Of a stretch of DNA of 64,000 nucleotides, positions 22,528 to 34,298 are shown piece after piece. The translations under genes and the position numbers were made by a program. Positions within the stretch are counted from its first letter, which is position 1. Each line of letters starts with the position of its first letter. Below the pieces are notes generated by a model, which saw nothing but the letters and a program-made list of their open reading frames with translations, had not been told where the DNA came from and made no database searches. Origin of the DNA: Platerodrilus igneus (Eukaryota; Arthropoda; Insecta; Coleoptera; Lycidae); the NCBI GenBank assembly GCA_036346225.1, contig JARFIW010001739.1, positions 12,689,001 through 12,753,000 on the forward strand, written 5' to 3'.

Positions 22528-24109
22528 CTATCTGTCTCCGTTCTCGGTCTCTAATCCCTGTCGGTATTTCCCCCTGATCCGTTGATCTCTGCTCGCTTTC
22601 TCTCTGCCACCTCTGTCCAAAACTCGTTCTTTGCTGTCCAAAACCTCTGTCATTCCTATCAGTCCTGTTCCAGTCATTGTTCCCCCTATAATTATCGTCT
22701 CTATTAAAACGTTGTTCCCAATTATTATTCGTTCTCCTTTGATTTCCTGATATTGCTTTCTGTAGTTGTCCTGTCCATTCTCCCTATAATTGTATCCTTG
22801 CACCCCAGTCCTCTGGTAGTCTGTGCTATTCCTATTCCTATCCCAATTCCTATTATCACTATTTTCCTGTTATTCGTTTCAAACGTCCTAGCTACGTCAT
22901 AATTTCGCATCATTTCCAAAAGTCTCTTAAAGTCCGAACGTTTTGTATCGCTACGGCCCTAGTTATTTCCGCCTCCATATGCCTTGACAACAATAATATA
23001 ATTTCATCTTCTCTTAATTTAGGAATCAGGTGCTGCGCCTGGTTATACTTTTCAATCACATAATTTTCTCTCGATCCCTGGTATGACCTATAGTTCCCAG
23101 TGTTTAAATCCGTTCGAATATTAGCCTGATGCGTGTTTCCCCAATATTGTTCTATGAATAGCCTTCGAAATTCCTCGTACGAACTATATTGCATCCTCAC
23201 GATACAGTGCCATTTCTCTGCACAACCCCCCAATGTCACGCTCACCATCTGCATCTTCACCCTCTCAGGCTCACTCTCTACCATCTCGTCCAACTTGCTA
23301 AGATAGACCATCGGCTGCTCATTCTTTCTGCCTTCAAACCTCGGCAAGGTCTCTTTCCTAGCCTATACTGGTATCCTGCATCACAAACAACTCTTCCCTT
23401 TCCAATTCAACCAACTGTTCTCTCATCTGTCTAACATTCCCTTCAAGACCAGACAATCCATTTACCGTATTCCCCAGAACCGTCGTATCCCTTCTCAGCT
23501 TCTCTGCCACCTCCTGACTCGCCCGCAATTTGCCTATAATTTCGTTTTTAGAGTTAATATTGTCCTCCGTCTGAATCCGAACTATTTCACCTAAATTCTG
23601 CAATTTTTCTGTCTGTCTAACTTCGACCATGTACAGCTCTTCCTTAATTCATTTAAACCTGTTGTTACCTTCCTTCTACAACCTGGACTCTATCCTCTAC
23701 GTCCTTCAGAACTTCATCCTTAAATGAACACAAACTGCTCTGTATTGATACATTAATTCCTTCAATTTTCATTTCCATCATATCAAATTTTTCCTTAACT
23801 TCCGCTTGTGAATTTCTAACCTCGGCCAACAATGATCCTCTCAATTCTTCATGCGACTTAGTTAACGACCCTTTTAATTCCAACAAAACCATCATCACAT
23901 CTTGGATCTGCATATTCTCTTTTCCCTTATCAATTTCATTTTCTCCCGATGTATCCCTGAATTCACAATAATCACCTCCGGCTCCACATATCCTCCAGCT
24001 TCATCCCTAGCATCCCCTGCTGCTACAGTCTTAACCACCGGTTGCCCTCTCACACCAGTCTCAACACCATAAACTTTCCTGACCTCGTGATTCTCTCCTC
24101 ATCAGACAT
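22528..24109 (-). pseudogene. Gypsy gag with nucleocapsid-like tail
   Basis: The likely start is ATG at 24109 (MSDEERITRSGK). The next part is long and helical: 23913-23665 and 23630-23358 have heptad-like, charged sequence (HEELRGSLLAEVRNSQAEV), a probable coiled coil. 23347-22910 is the capsid region of the Retrotrans_gag type (MPRFEGRKNEQPMVYLSKLD, GGCAEKWHCIV, YEEFRRLFIEQYW). 22919-22528 is an Asn/Arg/Gln-rich basic tail with no CCHC zinc knuckle, best read in a frame giving RFNRDDNYRGNNDWNRTDRN. The frame changes at least four times. It is the same gag type as 40024-41460 and 58472-60000. Confidence 0.8.
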
Positions 24110-24186
24110 GTCCCTTTAATTTTCAAAATAAACTTCAATGATGTGCCCCACTAAGCTACACAACCTCTGCAAATCTGAATCAGCCC

Positions 24187-24265
24187 TATCGAGCCCCACC
24201 TTTAGGCGAACAAATATTTTGTTGCGAAGTTATTTACCTATTCGAGCCCCACCTAATGTTTTACC
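24187..24265 (-). promoter_or_regulatory. Two tandem PBS-like sites in the Gypsy leader
   Basis: On the plus strand, TATCGAGCCCCACCTTTAGG (24187) and ATTCGAGCCCCACCTAATG (24240) both resemble the tRNA-Lys(CUU) 3' arm TTCGAGCCCCACGTTGGGCG. Spacing is 53 bp. They lie between the LTR-proximal site at 24434-24453 and the gag start. Confidence 0.6.
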
Positions 24266-24433
24266 GCCGCTAAAATTCTGACCAAAGTGTGAATATCAAA
24301 TTACGTCTTAGCCTACTACAATAAATTCAAAACCTTCAACAACTGTCAAATAAATATATATGAAACGTCAATCAAATATTAATTTTCACTTTTAAATAGA
24401 ATATATGCAACGTACAACTAACAAATCTACTCT

Positions 24434-24453
24434 GCCTCACGTTGTTAGCGCCA
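24434..24453 (-). promoter_or_regulatory. Primer-binding site of the minus-strand Gypsy
   Basis: Plus-strand GCCTCACGTTGTTAGCGCCA equals the tRNA-Lys(CUU) 3' end GCCCCACGTTGGGCGCCA apart from one substitution and a small insertion. The minus-strand copy begins TGGCGC two bases after an LTR-like ACA end at 24456. Priming from tRNA-Lys is inferred. Confidence 0.65.
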
Positions 24454-24455
24454 TC

Positions 24456-25779
24456 TGTTATATTTTGGTATATATTGAGTTATAGAGAACCTCTTTATAA
24501 TCAATTACCACCTATTTTGTATTGTTTATTCATGATTACAGGATTGATCTTTCTGGTTTGGTCTTAGGACAATTATGACAATTGCAACCGAATACACAAG
24601 CATTCTTCAAATAATTGTAAATGCCAAAAGTATTCCCAAACACTAGTTCCACTTTTATAAATTTGATTAAAGCACTGCGTAGATATTAAATACTAATACC
24701 TGGAATCCAGATACAAGCGCCGCCTTCCAGCCGTCCTGAAGCCAAGTGACCAACTGCAGGCACCTCCTGTAAATAATAAGTAACTCGAGCAAATGGTAAT
24801 CTCCAGACTATAAAACTACTAATATTTCTACAAATTTTATGTTATACAAATACTCAGATAACTCCAATTCCACTATGCTTTCGTCTTCAGACAATAACGG
24901 TACAGACCAGCACTCCTCTTTTAATTAACTTTTATTCGCCGTAAAACTGCTACTATTTGCTATCTCCAGGTACAACTTGACTTTCAAAACTTTCTCGTAA
25001 CTTTTAAATGTAATAAAACTCATAACAGTACAAAAACACGTCTATTTTTCAGTAATATAAATTTGAAGTCCCTTATAAATAAAATCCGTCTTCTTTTGTT
25101 TTCCGTTGCCATGGCAACTATCTCTACGCACACTATGCAATTTCTAATTATTAATAATTGATTAATAATACAGTTCTTTTCTCTAGATACATTCATTTTC
25201 TAGATGGTTTGTAATCCAGTGATTTATGTATATTGAACTTTTTACAATATTGAAAATAGCTAACAAACTTTGATGGTTCAGCTTTTAAATTGTACGCAAC
25301 AGACATTTATGTCTTATTCAGTAAACGTCCTGTCATTACATAACCAATCTTTAATTGTTAAAACATATTTAAACTGAAATTGATTTACAAATTTTACGGG
25401 AGTATCACTTAACTCCTTAAAATTTTAAAAGCGTGCAGTATACCAAGCAATTTTGATATTTGTTTTACATTCAAATGGTTCTGAAAACGCTAACTCCAAA
25501 TTAAATTTCATATACGTGCAACCATAACAATTAAAATACGTATACAATGCAAACTTATAACTAGCTTAGCCTGGTCTATGGCCGGTATATGTTGTTGAAT
25601 GCAATGCAGTTTCAAAAGCTTTATAAATTTATAAACGTGGAATAGTTGTTGTTAATTTATAAACCAAAAATACCTGAAAGAAAATACTCAAACAAAACCA
25701 AATATACCCCCATTCTAGCAAAGTCGTTTCGAAGCCCTATTTAAACATTTTATAAGCCCACCCCCTTCTTGACAGTATA
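24456..25779 (-). repeat. 5' LTR copy B of the minus-strand Gypsy
   Basis: 24624-25779 is the 1156-bp partner of 17848-19000. 24456-24623 is the remaining LTR end up to the primer-binding site, and it matches the other copy only weakly. On the minus strand TATAAAA lies at 25754-25748, close to the LTR start TGTC (25774). Confidence 0.85.
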
Positions 25780-25834
25780 ATATATATAGTGCTGTGTTTC
25801 TTTAGTATCTGCTCGTTGTAACGTCTCTAACTCA

Positions 25835-25901
25835 TGCTCCACAAATTGGGTGCCATAATTTGCTGTGAATTTTCTATTCGCACCCCTCAGTTGGGCTGTC
25901 A
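25835..25901 (-). promoter_or_regulatory. Two tandem PBS-like sites
   Basis: Plus-strand TGCTCCACAAATTGGGTGCCA (25835) and CACCCCTCAGTTGGGCTGTCA (25881) share the CAC...TTGGG..G.CA pattern at 45-bp spacing, each followed by ATAAA or ATAAT and TTGC. They end the LTR-like unit at 25902-28170. Confidence 0.55.
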
Positions 25902-28170
25902 TAAAAATTGCCTACCTTCGAAAACTCCCCAAAAATTTTGAAATGTAGTTACAAAATTTTCTACCTACCTAAAATTGAAGCCCTACTACCTAGACTTACA
26001 ATTTATACCATCTAATAACAATATCTTCTGAAGATGCTTTTCACTCGGACGCCAAAACCTCCAGCTTCCTCAGACATATCCGCCACAGCTGCTCACTCGT
26101 TCCTTGAAACTCCTAATCTACTAAAAATAACACTGACTGCCAAAAGTACATAAATGTTTATTAACATATCCAATCCGTTGCGTATCAATTCAATTTACAT
26201 ACCTCATGCATTTCAATCTCAAAACATTTTATTACTTGTGGTAAATAATATCTCAGTTTAAAGAAAATAAATTTAAAATCATACTACATCAATCCTGAAA
26301 CAAAGTAACTGGGCTTATTTCCAACCTTTACTTTATACCACAGGTTAAATACGAGCTCATAGTAAACCTCCTTTCATATACGTGTTAACAACGGAACTGC
26401 AATTTCCTGAAACCCTTTTACCTTTTACAAAAATTATACTTTTCACCTTTACGTGATATCATCAGATTATTACATAAAATTTTCAGTTGGTCCTTTTTAA
26501 ATTGACTTATTAATTAAAATGTCTTTAAACCATAATAAATACACAAAATCACAAAATTGTCACCTAGAAAATCACCAACGAAAACAAGCAAAAGTCTTAT
26601 AAGTAGAGTTACCTGGAATTTGTCTTAAGTGCTTTCTACATGGGCACCATCTCCAACGTGATCCTCCTTCTCGACTGCACGTTCAAATACTGTTTCCAGG
26701 TTCTTTACATGAACACCAGCCCCAACGTGATCCTCCTTCTCGACTGCACGTTCAAATACTGTCTCCCGATGGCCTCTTACCATCAGAAACACATCGTTTC
26801 TAATTAAATTCTTTCACACAAGTTCACGGTACTACCATGCTCTCGTGCACTTGCTGGTCCATCCATACATTTACTCTGTACTCAGAGTACATACGCCACC
26901 TTCAAACACCCAGTACTAAAATTGTACTTACTTGCGTTATAATTTTGATTATTTATAGCCAAAGATATAAAAGCACCCACTTATGCTAACTCAACTGTAA
27001 CTTTACTCAATCACTTTGCTAAGTTAGGTAGGCGATCGTAGGTAAAGACAAAAGAGAAGAGAGCGATTTACCACCCCCTACGAGTTTATATCAGCTCCAA
27101 AAGCCACTTCCCTACATCAATTTCCAACACCCCTGTCGCACTTTTCTTAGTATCACGGCACAAACAAGTCAACGGTTGAACACTTGAAACATTCTACATA
27201 TTTTTAGCCTACCGTGCTCAACTGTCTTTCAAATCTAGAAAATTCTCGCTCCAAACAAGCTCGATACCCCGAAATCCTCATTGAAAATTTTATCCAGCAC
27301 GGTCTTCCGCGAGACCCTGGCAACTGCCGTTTTAAGTTCTAGCCTCTGCAATACGCCCACTGTAGACGCATATATCTCTCGTTTCATTCACACACATAAA
27401 CAAAATCTCCCGTCTTATTTTATCTTTAAAGATATTTCTCCCGTTTGTTCTCAAGCGCTGTTTTACCTAACCCCCGCTAACGTCATCTATCCTACTCTTG
27501 TTTATTTAGTGCAACCATCGTGCTCTGTTAGTAAAATCTCCCCAGATTTCTATACCCTTTCTGCCCGATTTATTCCGAAAACATAACGTGTCTTCGTTCC
27601 GCTCCAATATCAAGCCTTTCAAAGTCAAACGTTTCACTAAACATCTGTTATGCTCCTTTCTTTACTAAAGCATGCAACTATAGTCTTTTCTCTTTATAAA
27701 TCGATATTGTTTTCGTACGTGCTGTCTGCGCCTGTGTTTTGTCCTAATTATATTTTTCCAGCTATTATTTGTTGACGAAATTTTATGTTCTTATCTGTTT
27801 ACAAATATAAAGTTCTTTGAATCTATAACACGTACAACTTAAATAACGACTGCCGCTTTAAATATGCTCTCAACCTGAAAGCTTTTATTCTTTAGAATAT
27901 TAAAACAAATCTTAATTATGTTTGCCGTAGTTTACGTTTTACATGCATTTACGCAATTATGCACCTCAAATTACGTTTACTAAATTATTCATAATTAATA
28001 TTTACATTAAAATTTCATGCTATATTCAACTAACCCTAACATTTACTAGTAATTTGTCAAATGCGAACCGATTTTGTTCAAACATGGCTCAAACTTCGCG
28101 TGACAAATTTATACACTTTCTAATTTGACATAAATACGAATTTGAACTTGCTAATGCCCTTTTATGACCT
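25902..28170 (-). repeat. LTR-like unit upstream of the minus-strand Gypsy
   Basis: AT-rich DNA lies between a PBS-like leader (25835-25901) and a TA tract (28175). It shares GCTGCTCAC near 26090 with the other family 1 leaders and is taken as a diverged member. At 26634-26762 a 69-bp tandem duplication carries CAACGTGATCCTCCTTCTCG twice (26654 and 26723). A 101-codon plus-strand frame at 27281-27586 has no recognisable content. No gene was identified. Confidence 0.45.
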
Positions 28171-28173
28171 CAG

Positions 28174-28174
<1 letters not shown>

Positions 28175-28213
<39 letters not shown>
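28175..28213. repeat. (TA)n microsatellite
   Basis: An alternating AT tract separating the unit at 25902-28170 from the LTR-like unit whose end (TTTTGATATGATAACGCCG) starts at 28213. Confidence 0.9.
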
Positions 28214-28217
<4 letters not shown>

Positions 28218-31200
28218 ATATGATAACGCCGCACGCCGATGTAATAAACATCCAGTTTCCTGTTGTCCGCCACGACTGTGTTTTTCTAATATTCAAATTT
28301 TAATTATGCCACGGCTAGCTTAGTTTAATTCACACAGAGTGCACTACGTTACGATTATCAAGTAATTTACCCCTTTTCCCTTAAATCTCACCTGCTTAGA
28401 ATGATAAAACGAAGTCAATCAATATTTGTATAATGAAAAAAAATAATATTTACACTTCACAGTTTTGTAATCTGACAAATAAACCCTTAAATCAATTAAT
28501 AATGTTTAGATTATTTATCCGAAAATTGTATCTCCTTTTTTTTAATTTAAAGTCACCATAAATGACACTCCTACTGGAAAATCTAGAACGTTCAAGACCT
28601 TTCCACCTTTTTACGTAAATTTCTGTGTATAAAAATATTTTTGTTGACTCCTTGCATAATAGAAAAATACAGTCAGTGTTTAAATTAAAATTTGAAATAA
28701 TGCCTATACTAGTTTGCCCTGACCTGTGATTTTCCTAGTGTCCTTTTTGTTTTCCCCTTTGGTCTGCTGCTGCGTGTTGTGGACCGACACCCCTTTATTA
28801 CCCTCACTCGAGTTGCTTTGTCAAAACAATGCTCTGCTTTGTGCTCCTTCATGTGAGTTTGAACCAATAATTTTATTCAGTATTGTTAATTTTTGTTTCC
28901 AAAATTTACCTCGTGTTTTGCTTAAATTTCCCGGATGCTACTCAGATTTCTGGATGCAACTTAGATTTCCTGGGCGCTTCTTAGATTTCCCGGGTGCAAC
29001 TTAGAGCCGTTTTTCCGCAAACGGCGAAAGCTTTTTCATATATCTTCACTATAATTTGTTTTCAAATATTATATAACACCACTTTTCACAAATTTTAATA
29101 ATTTAATTTGAAATTTATTTCGACGCGTAAATTTTTGAGTAACAGTGATGCAGCTTCAACGTGGTTCAAATTGAGACTGCGCTTCTTATCAAACATAGCT
29201 TATGCTATCTAAATTTCATTGATTCATCTGAACTGTCGTTCAAAGTCTTGTAGCCTACCATAGGTTGTTTTGGATATTCCTAGCAGTTATACAAGTTTAA
29301 TTTTGATGAAACCATTCCGTGATTACGTATTCTGCCTATATTTCTATTATTTCTCGATCCTTGACCGCTTGTTTTGTTATTATTACTGGAAATTTTAATT
29401 TATCTTGGTCTTTAATTTAGCTTATGGCTCTTGTTTGTGTAGATAAAGCTTTTAGGGAATTGAACTAATAAACTTGTAATGTATTTTTTTCCTAGTTACA
29501 CTTCGTTCTTTAATATAAAATAAAACAGCAATAATATAAAATATATAATTTACAAATTTCCGTTCAGTAAAATTAATACATAAAATTAATAATAGCATAT
29601 AGACTCCTTTATCTTTGTGGTCTAAGATTCGTTACTAAGCTCCGTCGAGTTGTCAATTTGATTACTTTGCCATCAACGTTTAAAGGGACAAGCTGCGATA
29701 AGCGGCGTAGTAAAGTCAAGATGGTCGTGTCTAAACACGTGGCCTGTAACACAGTCCGAAAAAATAAATATAATTGATTGAATCTTCGTGTCTGGAGGTT
29801 GAACCTAGCAACTTTAGCGTGATGAAATTCTTGTATAAGTTCCACCTAGAGCAGTTCAGTTGATCCCTGCAGGCCTAAGGAGATGGAAGCTTCCCCTCAT
29901 CATTAATACAGTTGGTATAAAATTATTTAAATAAATTTTATTAACATTTTCCCTATAGTGCAATATCAGATATCACAATATTTTATACAATATGATATAT
30001 GGTAATATCATGTTATGCAGTTTCATATAATTCAACACCATAAATAAGTAATATCGAATAAGCAAATCTTGGATCTAGAAAATTTGTTGGAGTACTAAAT
30101 TTAATATGATGGAAAATCAAACAGAAGTTAGTTTCGTTAAATAATGGTTGTATTCAGAAGAGTTTTCGCAATTCCAGTAATAACTTCGTAAGTATTCACG
30201 TGATATCTATTTGTGCGTCGCAGAAAACCGATGGTTATGGAATTTCCGACAGCTGAGGTTATAGTCCAATTTCTTTCGTTCACAGCAGTATTTCTACACG
30301 TGAGTATTTCTTAGAATTTAATCACTTTGAATATTAATTAAGTTGCAATAAGAAAATATTATATTGAACTTTTGTAGCGTAAAAATCGTTTAAGGAAAGA
30401 AAGAATTAAATAACAAATTTATTGTTTGTCAGAATGTTTGCACATGCAGATAAAGGTTACTAAGCTAAAAACTTGTGAGTGACATATTATGTCAGATATA
30501 AAAAACATAGATTCAGTTGTCCTATTTAGACCTCACATGTCATCTTACGTTAATTTAAAAATATGTTTAAATATTATGAGGTCATGAACTTTGATTTTTA
30601 GTCAACATGTGGAATTCGTCTAATAACTGTTAAGTAAAAGTAACCTTAGGTTGATACATGCTAGTTTATCAGCACTTAGGTAATTAAATTTCACTGTTAA
30701 GGTCGAAGTAGTACTACTATGACTTGAAGAAAATATGTAATATGAATAATTAAGAAAACTCAAATCCTTACATTTAAATTATTAAAAAAGATCCATTCAG
30801 AGATCTTTATATTATTGAATACAAATCTTTATTAGTATATTTCTGTTCCATAAAAATTATTAATTGAAAATATCATAGTAAAACGAATCCAGAAATTTAT
30901 TCAAATAGAATCTATTTTTTTGCATGACTTTTTATTATTTAAAATTCAAGTAAAAATTACAAGTCATCCCTGATCAGAAATTGTGTGTATTGAAAACAAA
31001 TACCCTGGTGTATACTTTTGAAACCTAAATTCTATTATTTTATTTTTGGTAAATATTTTTGAAGACACAAATGGTGTCCATGTTGTACATTTGTTTGTTC
31101 ACAGGTCAAGCCGAGACGTCTGTATGACGTATGGTGTTTGAGGTTTTAGTAAGTGTGTTTAAAAGAGTGAAATTCAGGTTTTATGGCTATGTTAGTGGTG

Positions 31201-32002
31201 TTGACATAAGGTTTCCGCATTCCCCTAATACAAGCACAGTTAAATTTTGTTGGTTGTTGTATTGAAAAATACGGTGGCGCTCATTATTTATATTTTTGGT
31301 CTTTTGACAACGCATGACCCAAGCTCATGATGTACCCAGAGCTAACACTCGACTAGCCGTTTATGTCTAAAGAGTTTTTCTTTTTCTCAAGCCATTTTCC
31401 ATTCAACTTTATCTTTGGTTTTCATTGATAATAAGAAATTCTCGACCTTGTGATATCAGGTTATGGTTTAGGAAATATAAAGGTGTAATTTATTAGCTGA
31501 TAGTCACGAGGATAAATAAATTTAATAAAAACAAGTTAAATTTTTATTACAAACTGATGTAACACGAATAGTGTAAATCAACATTTTTCTGTTTATATCT
31601 TGTATTTAAAACTTATTTTGAAATGTGCGTTTCTTATCAAAGCGCATTATTATATTCTTTCTTTATCGCATGCATAATTGCGTTATGACTTACTAGGTTT
31701 TACCTTATACCATGGCTATCTATTTGTTAATAAATTTATGAACGCTTTTTGAAGTAGTTTAATTGCATGTATAATTATCTCTCTGCTGAATATGTGTTCT
31801 ATTATTGAAAGACGTGCTTACTGGCATTGATTAAAGTTAATTGGGGTCCTTATACAGGGTGTTAAGTGTTTGCCGTTTGCATAATATGCGAATTATTTAT
31901 TTTTCATGCTAAACAAATGCAGTTTTCTAATTTCTATTGCTATTTACATTTACTACGCGACCCTTACGACTCAATGCACCCCTAAATAACCCCCTTATCA
32001 TA
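28214..32002 (-). repeat. LTR-like unit, family 2b, copy C, with insertion
   Basis: On the minus strand it starts TATGATAAGGGGG at 32002 and ends GTTATCATATCA at 28217, the same ends as the forward LTRs at 36421 and 43851. Inside, 28640-29330 and 31560-32002 match copy D. The part between about 29400 and 31560 has no counterpart there and includes the repeat shared with 9060-9310, so an insertion of about 2 kb is inferred. At 28921-29005 there are four 19-20-bp tandem units of the type CTTAGATTTCCCGGGTGCAA. A 250-bp stretch at 29620-29870 is less AT-rich than its surroundings and is unexplained. Confidence 0.6.
31190..31480 (-). repeat. Dispersed repeat, inverted partner of 9060-9310
   Basis: It carries AGGTTTCCGCATT and GAAAAATACGGTGGCGC in the opposite orientation to the copy at 9060. 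It is probably part of the segment inserted into copy C. Confidence 0.55.
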
Positions 32003-32003
32003 G

Positions 32004-32004
<1 letters not shown>

Positions 32005-32043
<39 letters not shown>
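32005..32043. repeat. (TA)n microsatellite
   Basis: Preceded by CCCTTATCATAGCAA, the end of the family 2b LTR, and followed by GGAACCTGGGACAATC of the next leader. Confidence 0.95.
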
Positions 32044-32045
<2 letters not shown>

Positions 32046-32067
32046 AACCTGGGACAATCTCTGGAAC

Positions 32068-32167
32068 ATCGAGCCTTCTCCTAAAAATCATTCGAGCCCC
32101 ACGAATTAGGTGTCATAAAATTTGCCGTGGAACCTCAGTAAAATTCGTTCCCACTCCTGGGCCAACA
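32068..32167 (-). promoter_or_regulatory. Three PBS-like sites in a leader
   Basis: The plus strand reads ATCGAGCCTTCTCC at 32068 (degenerate), TTCGAGCCCCACGAATTAGG at 32091 and ATTCGTTCCCACTCCTGGGC at 32143. The middle site matches the tRNA-Lys(CUU) T-arm and acceptor side through TTCGAGCCCCACG, then diverges. Confidence 0.55.
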
Positions 32168-34252
32168 ACACAAAATTTTCAAAAAAATAATAAATTTCTT
32201 ACCCTTTTTCTTGGGACGCCTTCGGATGTTCGCTGCTCACCCTGGCTAGCACAGCAATCGGCCTCTTCTTGAATACCTATCTTTAAGTACATATCTCTCT
32301 TACACACACACACACACACCTTCCAAAGAAATAACAAAAATAATACAACAACCATACAACCTTTTATTTACACATATTAACAGATAAAATATTTAAACAT
32401 GAGTTCAAGCGATTTGGTACAATTATTACCAGCTCAGTTATTAAATGCTTTAAAGTCCTTGGTTTTTAAATTAAATTTTAACAAAAATTTTTCCTGATAT
32501 GAGTAGATGGGCCCCACATGCAACTCTAGTTTGACTTCATACTGGTCTATTGTGAGCTCATTATAACCCAGTTTTTGTAAATGCTTTTAACCTAGCACTT
32601 TATTGAAAACAAAGTTACAGGCCCATTTACTCCTTACAACCACAATTTATAGCCTGAATAAACGTCTATATACTATCAATAAACCCTTCTTTAATAATCA
32701 AAATTAATTGTCCTGCACATGTACCTTTTTAAACAAGTTTTTTTAAACATAATAAATACGCCACCGATAAGTCAAACACACCAACACCAAAATATTACCA
32801 CAAATGTTTATACAAAACAGAAATTCAAAGTTCGTTACCTGGAGTCACCTACGTTCCTCGTCACTGCTGCAGATGGCCACGAGAAACACTCGTCGATGTG
32901 TCGATCTACTACGATGAAGTCGGATCCACATATCCCCACTATCCAATATCTCCGCCACCACTCCGGTTCTTCTCCCTAGATATTAGCTTCGTCTCAACAG
33001 TAACACTCCATACCAATCTTTCATGCTTACAAATTGCTTTCAGTTTTGCTTACCCCAAAATATCATCTCTTCATCTAATATCTTTGTCGTAGTAACGGTA
33101 CGCTTTATTTAAATAAGCACCAACTCGTGCAAACACTTTTATAATGAGCGCTACGCTACTACAGCTTTTATAATTTCTAATAGGATGTTTAATACAATTT
33201 TACTGCACACACAATAATCGATAACCGAAAGCTTTTACTATTATAGGTTGTATATCTAAACCCGTATTCAGATCTCCATGGAAAGAAAGAAAAAGAAAAC
33301 TTTAATATATTCGTTCGTGTATTTATATTATTTTTAAACCCCCCCCCCCACCCTAGTGGAACCTGTTTCATATGAAAAGCTTGTTTTCGCAGCGGCTTCT
33401 TAAAATTTTGAACGTAACCGACTATAATTTCTGAACAATTTCTCCCGTCCGTCGTTCTGTTTACATAGAATTTCGTTCCCTGCCTTGACGTACGCGCACT
33501 TCTGGAAAACTGCTCGTTCTCAACCAATGATATAATTTCCTGTCGTTCAGACGCGCCACCTCTCAGCTACATATCCTCGTTCTTCGAATATCTGTTGTCT
33601 TCTTTAAACCCCCCTTAAGTTACAGAAAATCGATATCGTAGTCGACCTTCGCCTTTGCACGTGTATATCGCAGTGACTTCTATTCAACGCTTCATTTATC
33701 CTTTTCTCTGTGTGTTTTATATTATCGATCGTTTATTCCACTCACTCCTTAAGGTACTGGTTATTGTAACAGCTTATCCAAACTGACCGTTGAAAACAAT
33801 TTCTATGGAATTTTGTGCTTACGTTTGTTTAATATTCTATGAACCTGACATATACAACAGGTGTTTCTTGAAACAACCGACCGTTTAAAATAACAATTCC
33901 TAGTTTCTCCATTCTTAGTAGCTTGTATAACCAAACGTTGGCTTTTAAAATGATCAATATTTGGGTTTGAAATTATTGATTTTCTATGCAAGCACGCTCC
34001 CTTCTTGCTTCCATGCGTTCAATTAAATTATTCTAATTTCTTATGCGTATCCTTGAGTTGTCTATATACTCTAAAACTTTTCTTCTTTTATGTAATTTTA
34101 ACATGCCAATTTAAATATAAAAATACCTTAATACCCGTACGTTTTCCTATATAAATTTATTAATTTGGCGCGTAAATAATTTGCTCTTATTTCTATATAC
34201 ACGGTTGCTAAAATTTTATTGTCTCCACCTATTTACCCTTTAAATCCACAAC
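32168..34252 (-). repeat. Diverged family 1 LTR unit
   Basis: Matches the forward unit ending at 11502 (TGAGCTCATTATAACCCAGT near 32550; GGGCCCCACATG near 32510) and the diverged family 1 LTR near 7900-8000 (AAACACC...TGTCAGGTTC read on the minus strand near 33850). It contains a (CA)n tract at 32303-32320 and a run of C at 33341-33350. No gene was seen; the 111-codon frame at 31937-32272 runs through the TA tract and is not meaningful. Confidence 0.55.
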
Positions 34253-34253
34253 A

Positions 34254-34287
<34 letters not shown>

Positions 34288-34298
34288 ATATATATATT
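34253..34298. repeat. (TA)n tract inside an inverted CACA(A/G)CAA pair
   Basis: Left flank CCACAACAATATA and right flank TATATTGCTGTGAT are reverse complements apart from one base. This is the clearest example of the palindromic boundary. Confidence 0.95.

Larger units (their letters stand above)
17848..25779 (-). mobile_element. Ty3/Gypsy retrotransposon, complete domain set, inactive
   Basis: Read on the minus strand, the order is 5' LTR (25779-24456), primer-binding site (24453-24434), leader sites (24265-24187), gag from 24109, nucleocapsid-like region, protease, RT, RNase H, integrase ending at 19194, then 3' LTR (19000-17848). Domain order protease-RT-RNaseH-integrase defines Ty3/Gypsy. 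No envelope-like frame is visible between integrase and the LTR. Every coding domain carries stops or frameshifts. Confidence 0.85.

Noticed and set aside
32091..32115. TTCGAGCCCCACG considered as part of a tRNA gene
   Set aside because: Only the T-arm and acceptor 3' side are present. There is no D-arm, anticodon arm or 5' acceptor strand upstream, so it is a primer-site complement.
31937..32272. 111-codon frame across a TA tract and leader
   Set aside because: It spans an LTR start, a microsatellite and a leader, so it cannot be one gene.
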